A program made the translations under genes and the position numbers. From assembly GCF_008923185.1 (NCBI RefSeq), contig NZ_WBMT01000018.1:1-64000 (forward strand): a stretch of 64,000 bases of DNA. The letters are read 5' to 3'. This document shows positions 43,188 to 52,492 of this stretch, one piece after another; within the stretch, counting starts at the first letter, position 1, and every line of letters begins with the position of its first letter. The notes beneath the pieces are model-generated. The model did no database searches. It saw nothing but the letters and a program-made list of their open reading frames with translations, and was not told where the DNA came from. Source of the DNA: Actinomadura rudentiformis (GTDB lineage: Bacteria; Actinomycetota; Actinomycetes; Streptosporangiales; Streptosporangiaceae).

Positions 43188-43712
43188 GTGGAGGAACGAG
43201 TGGAGCTCAGGGAGATCGAGATCTTTCTGACGCTGGCCGAGGATCTGCATTTCGGCCGCGCGGCGGAGCGGATGTACCTGTCCCAGTCGCGCGTCAGCCA
43301 GACCATCCGTGCCATGGAGACTCGCGTGGGCGGCCGGCTGCGTCCGGGTTTCGAACAGATACACCTGGCCTTTGCGGAGGCACGGGAGATCGCGTCGGGG
43401 ATCACCGGCGTGCTGCGTGTCAGCCTGCTGAACTTCGCGGCCGGTGGTCCGGCGTTTCCGGAGATCGTACGGGCGTTCACAACGGCCCATCCTGGTTGCC
43501 GAACGCGGCTTTGCCACCGTGGAGGACCTCGGCGACCACCACGTGGCCAGGGAATGGTGCCGGCCGAGACGCTGGAGACCCTCTATCCACCGTTGACCAC
43601 TGCCGGCCGCCCATCGTCCGCCGCCATCGGGAGGGCCGAATGATCGAGGTTCTGTCGCTGGTGGCCCGTGGGGAGATCGTGCCCGGCACCGTCCACTATC
43701 GCCGGTCGGTCT
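43188..43712 (+). pseudogene. Decayed LysR-family regulator
   Basis: The N-terminus is a good LysR helix-turn-helix (ELREIEIFLTLAEDLHFGRA, YLSQSRVSQTIRAMETRVGG). A deletion then joins it to a later part (FEQIHLAFAEAREIASGITG, FPEIVRAFTTAHPGCR). After further frame changes come VAERGFATVEDLGDHHV in one frame and IEVLSLVARGEIV in another, both pieces of the effector-binding domain. The end overlaps the convergent gene at 43696. Multiple deletions and frameshifts mean no functional regulator. Confidence 0.85.
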
Positions 43713-45177
43713 TTTCGGCCTGCTCACGGCCGACGGCGATCAGTATGCTGACCGCCGCGTACGCGCAGAGCAGGGTGAGCCCAGCCCACCCGGGGAGCGG
43801 GAAGTACCCGGCCGATGGCGCGTAGTGTGCCGTCACCTGCGGATATTCCACCATCGTCTGCTTGACCGCGAAGCCGGCGGCGGGCGTGAGCCGCAGCAGC
43901 CAGTCGGAGACCGTGTCGGAGAGCAGCGGGAACGCGGTGACGGCATAGGGCAGGGCGATCAGTGACACTCCGGTGAGGATCGCTGACCAGCCGCGGTGCA
44001 GCCGCACACCGAGTGCGAAGGCGACAACGGCGCACAGTGCGAGCACTGCCGCGAGGCCGATGATCACCCGGGCGCCGGTCAGTGCCGGCAGCGACGGCAC
44101 CACGGTGCCGTTGCTTTCCAGGCCCGCCAGGCCCGCCGGGAGGACGATGCCGACCGCGACCAGACCGGTGACGAAGCCGGCCCCCGCGACGACGAGCGCC
44201 CGGGCGACGATCACTTGTCGGCATGCCGCCTCGCCGGCCGTGCGGGTGCCGTAGCGTGCCGCGACGATCACCAGGATGATCAGCGCGATCGGCAGGCCGG
44301 GCAGCGTTTTGTCGACGATACGCGCGCCCTCACCGAGCGGCCCGATGTCGCCGGTGCCGCTGACGGTGATGACGCCGTCCTTCTCCACGGCTCCCGATGC
44401 GTTGTGGTGCTTCTCCCAGTCGGTGTGGTTCATCTGGCCGATCGGGTCGCTGCCCCACTTGCTGGTGGCGCCGTTGACGGTGACGTTGTCGAAGACGCCG
44501 ACGGCCTGGGTGAACCGCGCCTCCTCGATCGCGCCGCCGAGGCCGGTCTTGCGGAGCGTGAGGTCGCCGGGGGAGGTGGCGAAGAGGCCGACCTGGACGG
44601 TGTCCGGCAGCCCGTGGAGGGTCGCGGCCGCGACGGTGTGCCACTGGCGGCCGTCGGCGGACTCGGAGCCGGTGATCGTGTTGCCGGATCGGGTCAGGCG
44701 CAGCCAGCGGGGGGACTGCGCCGAGACGTCGCCGGCCCTGCCGGCGACGTCGTTCCGGTAGTCGTGCTGGAAGCGAACACCGTGGCCGCCGGTCATCATG
44801 AGTGCCGCGTATTGCGAGCCCTGCCGCATGCCGTCCTTGACGATGATCCCGGCCTTCGCCCACGGCACCAGCCCGGACACGATCCGGTCGTGTTTCGGCG
44901 GTGGATAGGTGATCGTTCCGGTCATCGAGGTCATCCGGACGGTGATGTCGCCCTCGCGGCCCAGGTCACGATGCTGAAACCAGAACTGGTCACTGACGAC
45001 GGAGCCGTCACCGGCGACGGGCGCGGCCGGGCAGCCACCCGGGCAGGACGAGCGGACGTTGAGCGTGAACAGCAGGCCGAGTGCGATGACGGCGAAGGCC
45101 GCGGCGGCCAGGGCGATCAGGCGGCCTGGGCGGCGGAACGCGGTCCATTCCCGCCGGAGGAGTTCGGTGGTCGACAT
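43696..45177 (-). CDS. ABC-2-type membrane protein with large extracytoplasmic domain
   Basis: 493 residues. A first membrane helix lies at about 20-40 (LIALAAAAFAVIALGLLFTL), then about 230 residues outside the membrane resembling a beta-sandwich/DUF1349-like domain (WLRLTRSGNTITGSESADGR). From about 285 come five or six further helices. This resembles ABC exporter permeases of actinomycetes that pair with a separate ATPase, but no ATPase gene is adjacent. It is divergent from the sensor kinase gene at 45264, with an 86-base gap, which suggests that two-component system may control it. Confidence 0.75.
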   Translation of the reverse strand: MSTTELLRREWTAFRRPGRLIALAAAAFAVIALGLLFTLNVRSSCPGGCPAAPVAGDGSVVSDQFWFQHRDLGREGDITVRMTSMTGTITYPPPKHDRIVSGLVPWAKAGIIVKDGMRQGSQYAALMMTGGHGVRFQHDYRNDVAGRAGDVSAQSPRWLRLTRSGNTITGSESADGRQWHTVAAATLHGLPDTVQVGLFATSPGDLTLRKTGLGGAIEEARFTQAVGVFDNVTVNGATSKWGSDPIGQMNHTDWEKHHNASGAVEKDGVITVSGTGDIGPLGEGARIVDKTLPGLPIALIILVIVAARYGTRTAGEAACRQVIVARALVVAGAGFVTGLVAVGIVLPAGLAGLESNGTVVPSLPALTGARVIIGLAAVLALCAVVAFALGVRLHRGWSAILTGVSLIALPYAVTAFPLLSDTVSDWLLRLTPAAGFAVKQTMVEYPQVTAHYAPSAGYFPLPGWAGLTLLCAYAAVSILIAVGREQAEKTDRR

Positions 45178-45263
45178 GCCGTCGGTTATACGGATCGGTG
45201 TGTAACCCGGCCCGAACCGGCGCCGTCATGCTGGTGTTAGGTTTCGCAGGGCATGCTTGCAGC

Positions 45264-46412
45264 ATGATCGGGCTGCGCAGTGGGACCGTGGGAGCACGGT
45301 TCACGATGTTGTACGCCGTTGTGTTCCTCCTGTCGGGCGTCGGGCTGCTCGGCCTGGCCTTCCTGCTGTCCGGAAGCAGCCTCAGCGATGTCGCCCCGGC
45401 CGGCGACATCCCCGGCCAGGGCGGCCTCACCGCGACGCAACAGCGCGTCCAGGAGTTGGAGGGCCAACTGGCCGCGGTACATGCACAGCAGTCTCGTCGG
45501 CTGCTGGTCGGCTCGCTGCTGGCGCTGATCGTGATGGCGATCGTCTCGTTGCTGCTCGGTCGGGTGCTGGCCAAGCGTGTACTGCGGCCGTTGCGGCGCA
45601 TCGCGGCCGTCACCCGGCGTATCTCCGCCGACAGCCTTGATCAGCGGCTGGCCGTCACCGGTCCGGCGGACGAGGTGAAGGACCTCGCCGACACCATCGA
45701 TGGGTTGCTCGGACGGCTTGAGTCATCGTTCACCGCGCAGCGGCGGTTCGTCGCCAACGCCTCCCACGAGCTGCGTACGCCGCTGGCGACGATGCGGGCA
45801 TCGGTGGACGTCGCGGTCGCCAAGCCCGGCGCGGCCGCCTCGACGGTGGCGCTCGCGGCCCGCCTGCGCCGGCAACTCGACCGGGTCGATCACCTGCTCG
45901 ACGGGTTCCTCGTGCTGGCCCGGGCGCAGCACGGTGCGCTGGCCGACGCCGCACCGGTCGACCTCGGCGACCTCATCGACGCCGCGCTGCGGGAAAGATC
46001 CACCGACGTACGGCGCAAGGCGCTGAGTGTGACGGTGGACGTGCCGCCGGAAACGGCGACCGTGGGCAGCCCGGCGCTGCTGGCGCGGCTGGTGGGCAAC
46101 GTCGTTGACAACGCCGTGACCCACAACGAGACCGGCGGATGGATCCAGATCACCGGGTCCGCGAACGTGGAGACGGCGCTGATCGTCGAGACCGGCGGGC
46201 CCATCTTCGACCAGCGGAAGGTCGAGCGGCTGGCGCAGCCCTTCGAGCGGCTCGGCGGCGACCGCACCGGCTCCCCGGGGCTGGGCCTGTCGATCGTGGC
46301 GGCCGTGGCCGCCGCCCACGGCGGCCGGCTTGCCCTGCTCGCCCGGCCCGAGGGCGGCCTGCGCGTGTCGATCACCCTCCCGCCCGCGAAGGCACCGGTG
46401 AGGGCGGCATGA
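45264..46412 (+). CDS. Sensor histidine kinase
   Basis: 382-residue membrane kinase: two helices (about 10-38 and 78-100) around a short external loop, HAMP linker (about 100-150, RVLRPLRRIAAVTRRISADS), HisKA with the phospho-acceptor His in NASHELRTPLATM, and an ATPase domain with N-box NVVDNAVTHNE and GSPGLGLSIVAAVAAAHGG. ATG at 45264 preferred over an upstream start lacking a ribosome site. Stop overlaps the response regulator (ATGA). Signal unknown; the adjacent membrane protein is a likely target. Confidence 0.93.
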   Translation: MIGLRSGTVGARFTMLYAVVFLLSGVGLLGLAFLLSGSSLSDVAPAGDIPGQGGLTATQQRVQELEGQLAAVHAQQSRRLLVGSLLALIVMAIVSLLLGRVLAKRVLRPLRRIAAVTRRISADSLDQRLAVTGPADEVKDLADTIDGLLGRLESSFTAQRRFVANASHELRTPLATMRASVDVAVAKPGAAASTVALAARLRRQLDRVDHLLDGFLVLARAQHGALADAAPVDLGDLIDAALRERSTDVRRKALSVTVDVPPETATVGSPALLARLVGNVVDNAVTHNETGGWIQITGSANVETALIVETGGPIFDQRKVERLAQPFERLGGDRTGSPGLGLSIVAAVAAAHGGRLALLARPEGGLRVSITLPPAKAPVRAA

Positions 46413-47065
46413 GGATCCTGGTGGTCGAAGACGACGACGCCCTCGCCGAGGTCGTCGCCGAAGGGCTACGCGACCAGGGGATGGCCGTCGACCTGGCCCA
46501 CGACGGGTTCACCGCCGCCACCAAGCTGGACCTCACGGACTATGACGTGGTGGTCCTGGACCGAGACCTGCCCAGCCTGCACGGCGACACCCTCTGCCAG
46601 ATGATCACCGAGCGGGCGGACCGGCCGATGGTGCTGATGCTGACCGCGGCCGGCGCGCCCGGCGATCGGGTCAGCGGACTGACCCTGGGCGCGGACGACT
46701 ACCTCGCCAAGCCCTTCCACTTCCCGGAACTCATCCTGCGCATCCAGGCGCTGGCCCGCCGCAAACCGGACGCGCGTCCCCGCATGCTGCACGTGGCCGG
46801 GATCACGCTGGACCCGCTACGCCGCACAGTCGTCCGCGACGGGCGGCAACTCGACCTCTCCGTGAAGGAGTTCGCCGTGCTCCAGGCGCTGCTGCGGGCA
46901 AGCCCGGGCTTCCTGAGCACCGAGACCCTGCTCGAGCGGGTATGGGACGAAAACGCCGACGGTTTCACCAACACCGTCACGGTCACCGTAGGCCGGCTGC
47001 GGCGTAAGCTCGGCGACCCGCCGCTCATCGCGACGGCGCGAGGAGTCGGCTACCGGATCGCCTGA
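46409..47065 (+). CDS. OmpR/PhoB-type response regulator
   Basis: 218 residues. Receiver domain (1-115) with acidic pocket VVEDDD, phospho-acceptor Asp in VVVLDRDLPSLHG, the Thr in MLTAAG and Lys in LAKPFHFPEL. C-terminal winged-helix DNA-binding domain ends FTNTVTVTVGRLRRKLGDPP. Translationally coupled to the kinase at 45264, so a cognate pair. Confidence 0.95.
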   Translation: MRILVVEDDDALAEVVAEGLRDQGMAVDLAHDGFTAATKLDLTDYDVVVLDRDLPSLHGDTLCQMITERADRPMVLMLTAAGAPGDRVSGLTLGADDYLAKPFHFPELILRIQALARRKPDARPRMLHVAGITLDPLRRTVVRDGRQLDLSVKEFAVLQALLRASPGFLSTETLLERVWDENADGFTNTVTVTVGRLRRKLGDPPLIATARGVGYRIA

Positions 47066-47363
47066 TCAGACGGATCTCCGAAAGGTGCGTGCCCCTTCGC
47101 GAGGCGGTTCCTTATGCCGCTGCCCAGGTTGAGATATGGCTTTCCGACGCGGTGCCGCCGGAGGCGATCGGTGCGTGGGGATGCCGCGCCATCGTGACTC
47201 AAGGCGGGCACGTCGACCTAATGCGGTAGCGGCCAGGAACGTTTCACTGTGCTGGATCGCCGCATTTTCAGCGTCATGGTGGCCTTCCGCTCAGGCTCGG
47301 CGGGCCGAGCGGTGCTGTCCGGGTTTGTGGCGTGCGGAAGGTGCCGAACTTTGGGTGGCGGTG
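47066..47363. other. Intergenic gap
   Basis: About 300 bases between the convergent response-regulator and LacI-type genes. Short open frames occur without family resemblance, and I see no strong hairpin. Confidence 0.5.
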
Positions 47364-48353
47364 TCAAGGGGTGAGGAGGTCGGAGCAGCTGGCGTGTTCG
47401 TACAGGCGGGGCGACAGGAGTTGAACGGGTGGGGGTGGGGTGGTCTGAAGGAGTGCGTCGACGGCGGCGGCGCCCAGGTCGGCGGCGGGGATGTCGACGT
47501 AGGTCAGGGGCAGTTCCTGCTGTTCGGCGATGGCCCGGGGGCAGATCGCCACGATGGAGATGTCATTGGGGATCTGGCGGTTGCGTTGCCGCAGGCAGGT
47601 CAGCAGATGGGGAAGGGCGGCCTCGTTCTGGACGACGATGCCGGTGGTGTGGGGGTGGTCGCGTTCCAGCGCGTCCACCCAGGCGCGGACGTCGTCTGGC
47701 GTGGGATGGCAACGGTGGGCGGTGAAGCTCAAGTCCAGCGAACGTGCCATCGTGGTGAAGCCGGTGCGGGTGCGGACGGCGTAGCTCTTGCGGTGGGCGG
47801 GTGATTCCAGCAGGGCCAGATGCCGTCGACCATGCTGGGCGAGGTGCTGCACGGCCAGGCGGGCGGCGTGCTGGAAGTCCAGGTCCACGCACGGCAAACC
47901 GCCGGGCGAGTCGGGCACGCCGATGATGACGGTCGGCGTTCGAAGTTCCTCCAGAAGCCCCACGCGCGAGTCGGCCTTGTCGACGTCCATCACGATCACG
48001 CCGTCGACCAGGGCGGACACGGTGACTCGCCGGATACCTTGCGTTCCTTCCGCCGGGTTGAGCAGGACGAGGTCGTGGTCGTGCCCGCGGGCCGCGGTGA
48101 GCATCGCGTTGATGAACTGGCGGATGACCCCGGCGGTGAGGTCGTCGCAGGCGGGAGCCAGCAGGCCGAGCGTGCGGGTGCGGCGGCTGGCCAGGGCACG
48201 GGCGCCTGCGTTCGGGTGGTAGCCCAGCGTGTCGATCGCCTGCCGCACCCGCCGTTGCGTCTGCTCGGAGATGCGTCGCTTCCCGGACAGCACGTAGGAC
48301 ACCGTGCTCGGTGACACGCCCGCCGCCTTGGCCACCTCCGAGATCGTCACCAT
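47364..48353 (-). CDS. LacI-family transcriptional regulator
   Basis: 329 residues. N-terminal LacI helix-turn-helix and hinge (TISEVAKAAGVSPSTVSYVL, GYHPNAGARALAS), then a periplasmic-binding-like effector domain (TLGLLAPACDDLTAGVIRQF to the end). Typically a repressor of a sugar or metabolite uptake operon. No transport or catabolic operon adjoins it; the next sequence upstream is an IS5-like remnant, so its original target may have been lost or moved. Confidence 0.93.
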   Translation of the reverse strand: MVTISEVAKAAGVSPSTVSYVLSGKRRISEQTQRRVRQAIDTLGYHPNAGARALASRRTRTLGLLAPACDDLTAGVIRQFINAMLTAARGHDHDLVLLNPAEGTQGIRRVTVSALVDGVIVMDVDKADSRVGLLEELRTPTVIIGVPDSPGGLPCVDLDFQHAARLAVQHLAQHGRRHLALLESPAHRKSYAVRTRTGFTTMARSLDLSFTAHRCHPTPDDVRAWVDALERDHPHTTGIVVQNEAALPHLLTCLRQRNRQIPNDISIVAICPRAIAEQQELPLTYVDIPAADLGAAAVDALLQTTPPPPVQLLSPRLYEHASCSDLLTP

Positions 48354-48538
48354 GCCGCAACGCTAGCGGGCACGCGGGGTGATGACCACGCACATTTCTT
48401 GGACAGCGTGATGCGGACGCGCCCACGCTCATCAGGCGGCGTCGTGGAACGCACCCAATACGAGGAAACCTCCTAAGAGGTCATAACAGAATGCGTATAT
48501 GAAACGACATGCGGTAGTAGTTGGCTGTTCGTGGGGGC

Positions 48539-48888
48539 ATGCGTAAGGGCGAGCAACCTCCCTGGATCGTGCCCGACAGCCTGTGGGAGCGGATCGAGCC
48601 GCTGCTGCCAAAGGTGGAGCGCGGTAAGCGCCACAACGGCCGCAGGCGGTTGGACGATCGCAGGGTGCTGTGCGGGATCTTGTTCGTGCTGCGTACCGGG
48701 ATCCGGTGGGAGTTCTTGGTCACCTGGACTGGTCGAGGGGCGGTGATCGACAGCTCGCACGTGCGGGCGTTGAAAGGCGGCCCAAACCGGGCCGAGCCCG
48801 GTCGACCGTGGCCGGCCGGGCTCTGAGCATCATGTCCTGACCGACGGCCTCGGCATCCCGCTCGCCCTCAGCGTCGACGCCGACATCA
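48539..48888 (+). mobile_element. IS5-family transposase remnant
   Basis: N-terminal transposase sequence (PDSLWERIEPLLPKVER, RRLDDRRVLCGILFVLRTGI) runs into a deletion at GIRWEFL and continues as AVIDSSHVRALKGGP, part of the DDE domain. A frame change near 48824 then gives HHVLTDGLGIPLALS before it fades out. Much of the catalytic domain is gone, so it is dead. No matching terminal inverted repeats could be fixed with confidence. Confidence 0.82.
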
Positions 48889-49299
48889 AGCCGGAGCCGT
48901 CCACCAAGTCAGCCTGCACAACCATCTCGACCAGAAAGACTCCCTGACCGCTCAAGGTCGTCAGCTCTGCCGTGCACGTTCCGTAAGCATGCGGCTCTTA
49001 AGGTGTGCGGGCCAGGGGTGCGCCCCTGGCCTGCTGGTTGACCTTTGCTAGGCAGGATCAGACGCGAACGCTAGTGGGTCAGACGCGAACGAGGCATTTC
49101 GGTGCGACCAGCCGCCCGCCAGAGGCATTGAACCTATGGCCTGCCCGGTAGCGGGCGATGATGGCGGTCGACCGGTCAGATCGGACGTGCGCGTTGACAG
49201 CCTGCTTCGCCATGTAGTCGCAGGTGACTTGCAACTCGGCGTTGGCGATGGTTGTGCTGGCGTGCGTGCCGTTCGCAGTTTCGGATGGGTGCGGCTCTT
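48889..49299. other. Gene-free gap with direct repeat and hairpin
   Basis: No gene recognised. It contains the hairpin at 49009-49030 and two copies of TCAGACGCGAACG near 49049 and 49079. It lies between the IS5 remnant and the SnoaL-like gene and may be debris from the insertion. Confidence 0.5.
49009..49030. terminator. Hairpin, probable terminator
   Basis: Perfect 9-base arms GGCCAGGGG and CCCCTGGCC with a four-base loop. It lies downstream of the IS5 remnant, where no complete gene remains on the plus strand. Confidence 0.6.
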
Positions 49300-49692
49300 C
49301 TAGAGGGATTCAGCGGGCTGCCACCACGCCAGGTTGGCGGCCGCGTGGGCCACCGGCTCGATGATCTCCCAGCCCTCGGCGATCAGCCCGTTGTCGAGGC
49401 GCCAGATATCGACGACCGCGATCTCCGGCCCGGCATCGGGCAGCTGCCGGCGCGAGTGCACCACGACATGATCACCATCGGCCAGCAGGTGGTGGACCTG
49501 GACCTGCATCTCGGCGAGCGGGGTGAGCGCCGCGTGGACGGCGGCGAGCCATTCCGCCTTGGTCGAGGAGGTGGAGTCCGGTCGGTGGTGGACGAAGTCG
49601 TCGCTCAGCAGCGGTTCAAGCGCGTTGGTGCTGCCCGTCTCGATCAGTTCCGCCAGTGCCCGTTGAACGATGCTCTTGTTGTCTGTGGTCAT
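49300..49692 (-). CDS. SnoaL-like ester cyclase-fold protein
   Basis: 130 residues of the SnoaL/NTF2-like fold: SIVQRALAELIETGSTNALE, LLSDDFVHHRPDS, VHAALTPLAEMQVQVHHLLA and IAVVDIWRLDNGLIAEGWEI. The fold includes polyketide cyclases but is mostly found in stand-alone proteins of unknown function. The start at 49692 is chosen at MTTDNKSIV. It is divergently transcribed from the XRE regulator at 49773 with an 80-base gap and is probably regulated by it. There is no link to the polyketide cluster 9 kb away. Confidence 0.82.
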   Translation of the reverse strand: MTTDNKSIVQRALAELIETGSTNALEPLLSDDFVHHRPDSTSSTKAEWLAAVHAALTPLAEMQVQVHHLLADGDHVVVHSRRQLPDAGPEIAVVDIWRLDNGLIAEGWEIIEPVAHAAANLAWWQPAESL

Positions 49693-49772
49693 GGACGCAG
49701 TGTTTCCACGGTCGCAGCGGTTGTCGATGAAGTCGCATTTCATGGCGTACGGCTCCACGATGAGTACTCTCG

Positions 49773-50573
49773 ATGACCGTGCACACGGTCGGGGAGCTCT
49801 TGCGGCAGTGGCGGCATCGCCGGCGACTCAGCCAACTCGATCTTGCGATCGCGGCCGACGTCTCGGCTCGTCACGTCAGCCTGGTCGAGACGGGCAAGTC
49901 CAACCCGAGCGCCGACATGATCCTTCGGCTTGCCGACCAGCTCGATGTGCCGTTGCGGGAGCGTAACCGGCTGTTGCTCGCGGCCGGCTTCGCACCCCGG
50001 TACACCGAGCGGCCTCTCGATGACGACGCGTTGTCGGCGGCACGGCATGCCATCGCAAGGGTGCTCCGCGCGCATGAGCCGTACCCGGCGCTGGCTTTCG
50101 ATCGCCGGTGGAACATCGTCATGACCAACCGTGCGGTCGAGCCGTTCTTCGCCGACGTCGATCCCGACCTCCTACGGCCGCCGATCAACCTGGTGCGGCT
50201 GGGACTGGACCCGCGCGGGTTCGCTTCTCTGGTCGTCAACCTGGCCGACGTACGCGCGGTGTTTCGCTCCCGAATCAGGCGCCAGCTCGCGGTCGCCCCC
50301 GACCCTGAACTCGCAGCGCTCTACGAGGAACTGCTGGAGCCCAACGCTGAGGACGCGTCGAGCCGATCGGCCGAATCCGATGTCGTGATCCCGATGATCA
50401 TTCGCATCGACGGGCGAGAACTGCGCCTGTTCTCGACGATCACCACGTTCGGTACCCCGATGGACATCACGCTGCACGAGGTCGCGATCGAGTCGTACTA
50501 CCCGGCGGATGCGGAGAGCGCCGCTTTCTTCGAGGGGTCCCACAGTGACGTTCGAGCAGCCGCCCTTCCCTGA
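49773..50573 (+). CDS. XRE-family regulator with MmyB-like ligand-binding domain
   Basis: 266 residues. Helix-turn-helix at about 5-65 (LSQLDLAIAADVSARHVSLV, ETGKSNPSADMILRLADQL), then the PAS-like MmyB domain (ALAFDRRWNIVMTNRAVEPF, LRLFSTITTFGTPMDITLHE). Such proteins often control a divergent neighbour; here the SnoaL-like gene. Many MmyB-domain regulators bind fatty acids. Effector unknown. Confidence 0.9.
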   Translation: MTVHTVGELLRQWRHRRRLSQLDLAIAADVSARHVSLVETGKSNPSADMILRLADQLDVPLRERNRLLLAAGFAPRYTERPLDDDALSAARHAIARVLRAHEPYPALAFDRRWNIVMTNRAVEPFFADVDPDLLRPPINLVRLGLDPRGFASLVVNLADVRAVFRSRIRRQLAVAPDPELAALYEELLEPNAEDASSRSAESDVVIPMIIRIDGRELRLFSTITTFGTPMDITLHEVAIESYYPADAESAAFFEGSHSDVRAAALP

Positions 50574-50836
50574 TCAGCAAGGACCGGACAGCCCAATGGG
50601 CCGGTTCAGATCATCCGGCTCTGAACGCGGCCGGCGACTGCGGCGCGGTGGTGCACTGTGTTCGGCTCTCCTGGGAGTGAGCTTCCGGTGGCTGCGTTCT
50701 GGCCGCGCGGCGGTCGACGGCCGGATCCGGGCCTTATGGACCGTGCCGTCGGCTCCCGCTTGACCTGAGTGCCGGGAACCGCGGGTCACTTGATCGCGTC
50801 TACGAGGGGACGGGACCACTGGGGCAGAGGAGACCG

Positions 50837-51439
50837 ATGAGTACGCAGCTCACGATCTACAGCGTGAGTATCCAGAACCTGGGCAGCTGGATCCAGCATC
50901 CCGCACCCGGCACGGTGGAAACGAGCCGCCAGCGCGCCGCGGCCATTGACGCGCGTGGGGAGATGGAGGCGTCTCGGACGATGGTCGAGGCCGTCGACGA
51001 CATCTTCGGCGGTCGGCCCAAGGACCCGGAGGCCGGCGACGCCTACGCCCGCGTCTGGCAGGACGTCATCGAATACGGCGAGTCGACCCGCTTCGATTTC
51101 GGGCCACTGCGGCTGGGCGCGCAGTACCTGCAAGAGGCGAGCGAGGAGTTCGAGAGGCTCGGCGTGCCTCGTGAGCTCACGCCGACGGGGTTCATGTACG
51201 ACAACCCGTTCACCGGCACGCCGCAAGCCAGGCACGCGCCGGTCATCGGGCATGTGACGGCCGCGCGAGTGCCGCAGATGCGGCAGGTGTACGGCCCGAT
51301 CGTTGACCGAGTGGTGGCGGCCGAACTGGTCAAGGTCCTGCTGGCCGCGGTGGACGAGACGCTCGACTTCAACACCTTCGCACGCGAGTTCCCCGATGGG
51401 CCGCTACCGCTGCGGGACCTGGTCACCTTCTACGGCTGA
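50837..51439 (+). CDS. Hypothetical protein
   Basis: 200 residues, soluble, acidic: QLTIYSVSIQNLGSWIQHPA, DVIEYGESTRFDFGPLRLGA, RLGVPRELTPTGFMYDNPF. It resembles uncharacterised actinobacterial DUF7691-type proteins by feel only. GGCAGAGGAGA precedes the ATG. No motif suggests activity. Flanked by gene-poor DNA on both sides. Confidence 0.72.
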   Translation: MSTQLTIYSVSIQNLGSWIQHPAPGTVETSRQRAAAIDARGEMEASRTMVEAVDDIFGGRPKDPEAGDAYARVWQDVIEYGESTRFDFGPLRLGAQYLQEASEEFERLGVPRELTPTGFMYDNPFTGTPQARHAPVIGHVTAARVPQMRQVYGPIVDRVVAAELVKVLLAAVDETLDFNTFAREFPDGPLPLRDLVTFYG

Positions 51440-51749
51440 CCTGGACTGGCCCTTACGGAGAGCGGGGCGGCGCAAGCTGGGATGAGCTCATCGACACTCC
51501 CCAGGCGACCGAGCAGCACAGGCGGCCGAGCAGCACAGGCGGCCGACTCGGTCAGATCTGAGTGCCGACGGCGGTGACGATCAGTACTGCCGCACGCTGA
51601 TCGACATGGTCAGAAGTAAATGAGGAGGCAGTGCCCAGCGGTGGCGCCGCCTCCTTCGCTTGTTCCGCCCACGCCCGAGGGAGTGTCAACGAAACGGCTG
51701 GTCTTGGTGGTTGAACGGTCAGTGGACGGCGGGGGCCAAGCGGCCTCCG
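51440..51749. other. Gene-poor gap with tandem repeat
   Basis: No gene recognised. A 17-base unit CGAGCAGCACAGGCGGC is repeated exactly at 51510-51526 and 51527-51543. The rest is the frameshifted 3' debris of the SnoaL-like pseudogene. Confidence 0.6.
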
Positions 51750-51854
51750 AGGGGCCTTGAACGTCGCCAGCAGCCCGTCGATGTCCTGGGCGTTCTCCAC
51801 CTGGACGTGCCGCCGGACGAGGTCCATGCGGCGGTCGGCCAGGGTCGCCGTCAC
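51750..51854 (-). pseudogene. Truncated SnoaL/NTF2-like gene
   Basis: GTG at 51854 overlaps the upstream cupin stop (GTGA). The first 32 residues (TATLADRRMDLVRRHVQVEN, AQDIDGLLATF) look like the start of a SnoaL/NTF2-like protein. The sequence then turns into Pro/Arg-rich nonsense. The rest of the gene is deleted. Confidence 0.6.
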
Positions 51855-52363
51855 AGGTAGAGCCTTTCGTTGATCTTGATGCCGTGTTTCTCGCAGTGGG
51901 ACTCGTAGTGGTCGATGAACCAGAACACGTCGACCACCTCGGTGACGCGATCCTCTTCGTCCAGGAACTCCAGCGGCCCGTTGAGCCAGAAGAACGTCTT
52001 CATGCCGTTCTCGGAGTAGAGGGTGTGGGTGCGTCCGGGGCTCTCGCGGACGAAGTCGCCCGCGCGTCCCACCCAGTCGTACTCCAGGTAACGCCAGCTG
52101 CCCTCCAGGACGTAGCCAGAGACGGGGCCGCGGTGGCGGTGCCGTCCGAGCATGCCGCCGGCCTGCACCCACAGCACGTTGGCGGCGCTGCTGCTGCGCA
52201 CGTCGAAGGTCAGATGCTTGATGAACACGTTGGGGACGAACGGCACCCACGGGGTGCTGTCATCGCTGATGTAGCCCTCCTCGAGGGCGTACTTGTCGCG
52301 CATCCGGTCGGTCCGCGCCTCGTTGGCCACGGTCTGTGCCATGAGCTCTTCGGCGGTGGTCAT
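51851..52363 (-). CDS. Cupin-fold protein, 2,4'-dihydroxyacetophenone-dioxygenase-like
   Basis: 170 residues of a cupin of the 2,4'-dihydroxyacetophenone dioxygenase/ChrR-like group: FIKHLTFDVRSSSAANVLWV, metal ligands in GRHRHRGPVSGYVLEGSW and a second box RESPGRTHTLYSENGMKTFF. Possibly an iron-dependent dioxygenase or a stress-responsive cupin. It is divergent from the AraC regulator at 52493, a likely regulator-target pair, and was once coupled to the now broken SnoaL-like gene downstream. Confidence 0.82.
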   Translation of the reverse strand: MTTAEELMAQTVANEARTDRMRDKYALEEGYISDDSTPWVPFVPNVFIKHLTFDVRSSSAANVLWVQAGGMLGRHRHRGPVSGYVLEGSWRYLEYDWVGRAGDFVRESPGRTHTLYSENGMKTFFWLNGPLEFLDEEDRVTEVVDVFWFIDHYESHCEKHGIKINERLYL

Positions 52364-52492
52364 GTCCGCTCACCTCTTCCGTTTCAGGGTCTTCGACGCT
52401 ACGGCCGGGCCCGTGGCCAGGGGTTGACTGCCGCTGCACCGGTAATCGACCCTGAGCGCACCCGGTCACGGATCCGCAGCGAGGTGGCCACC

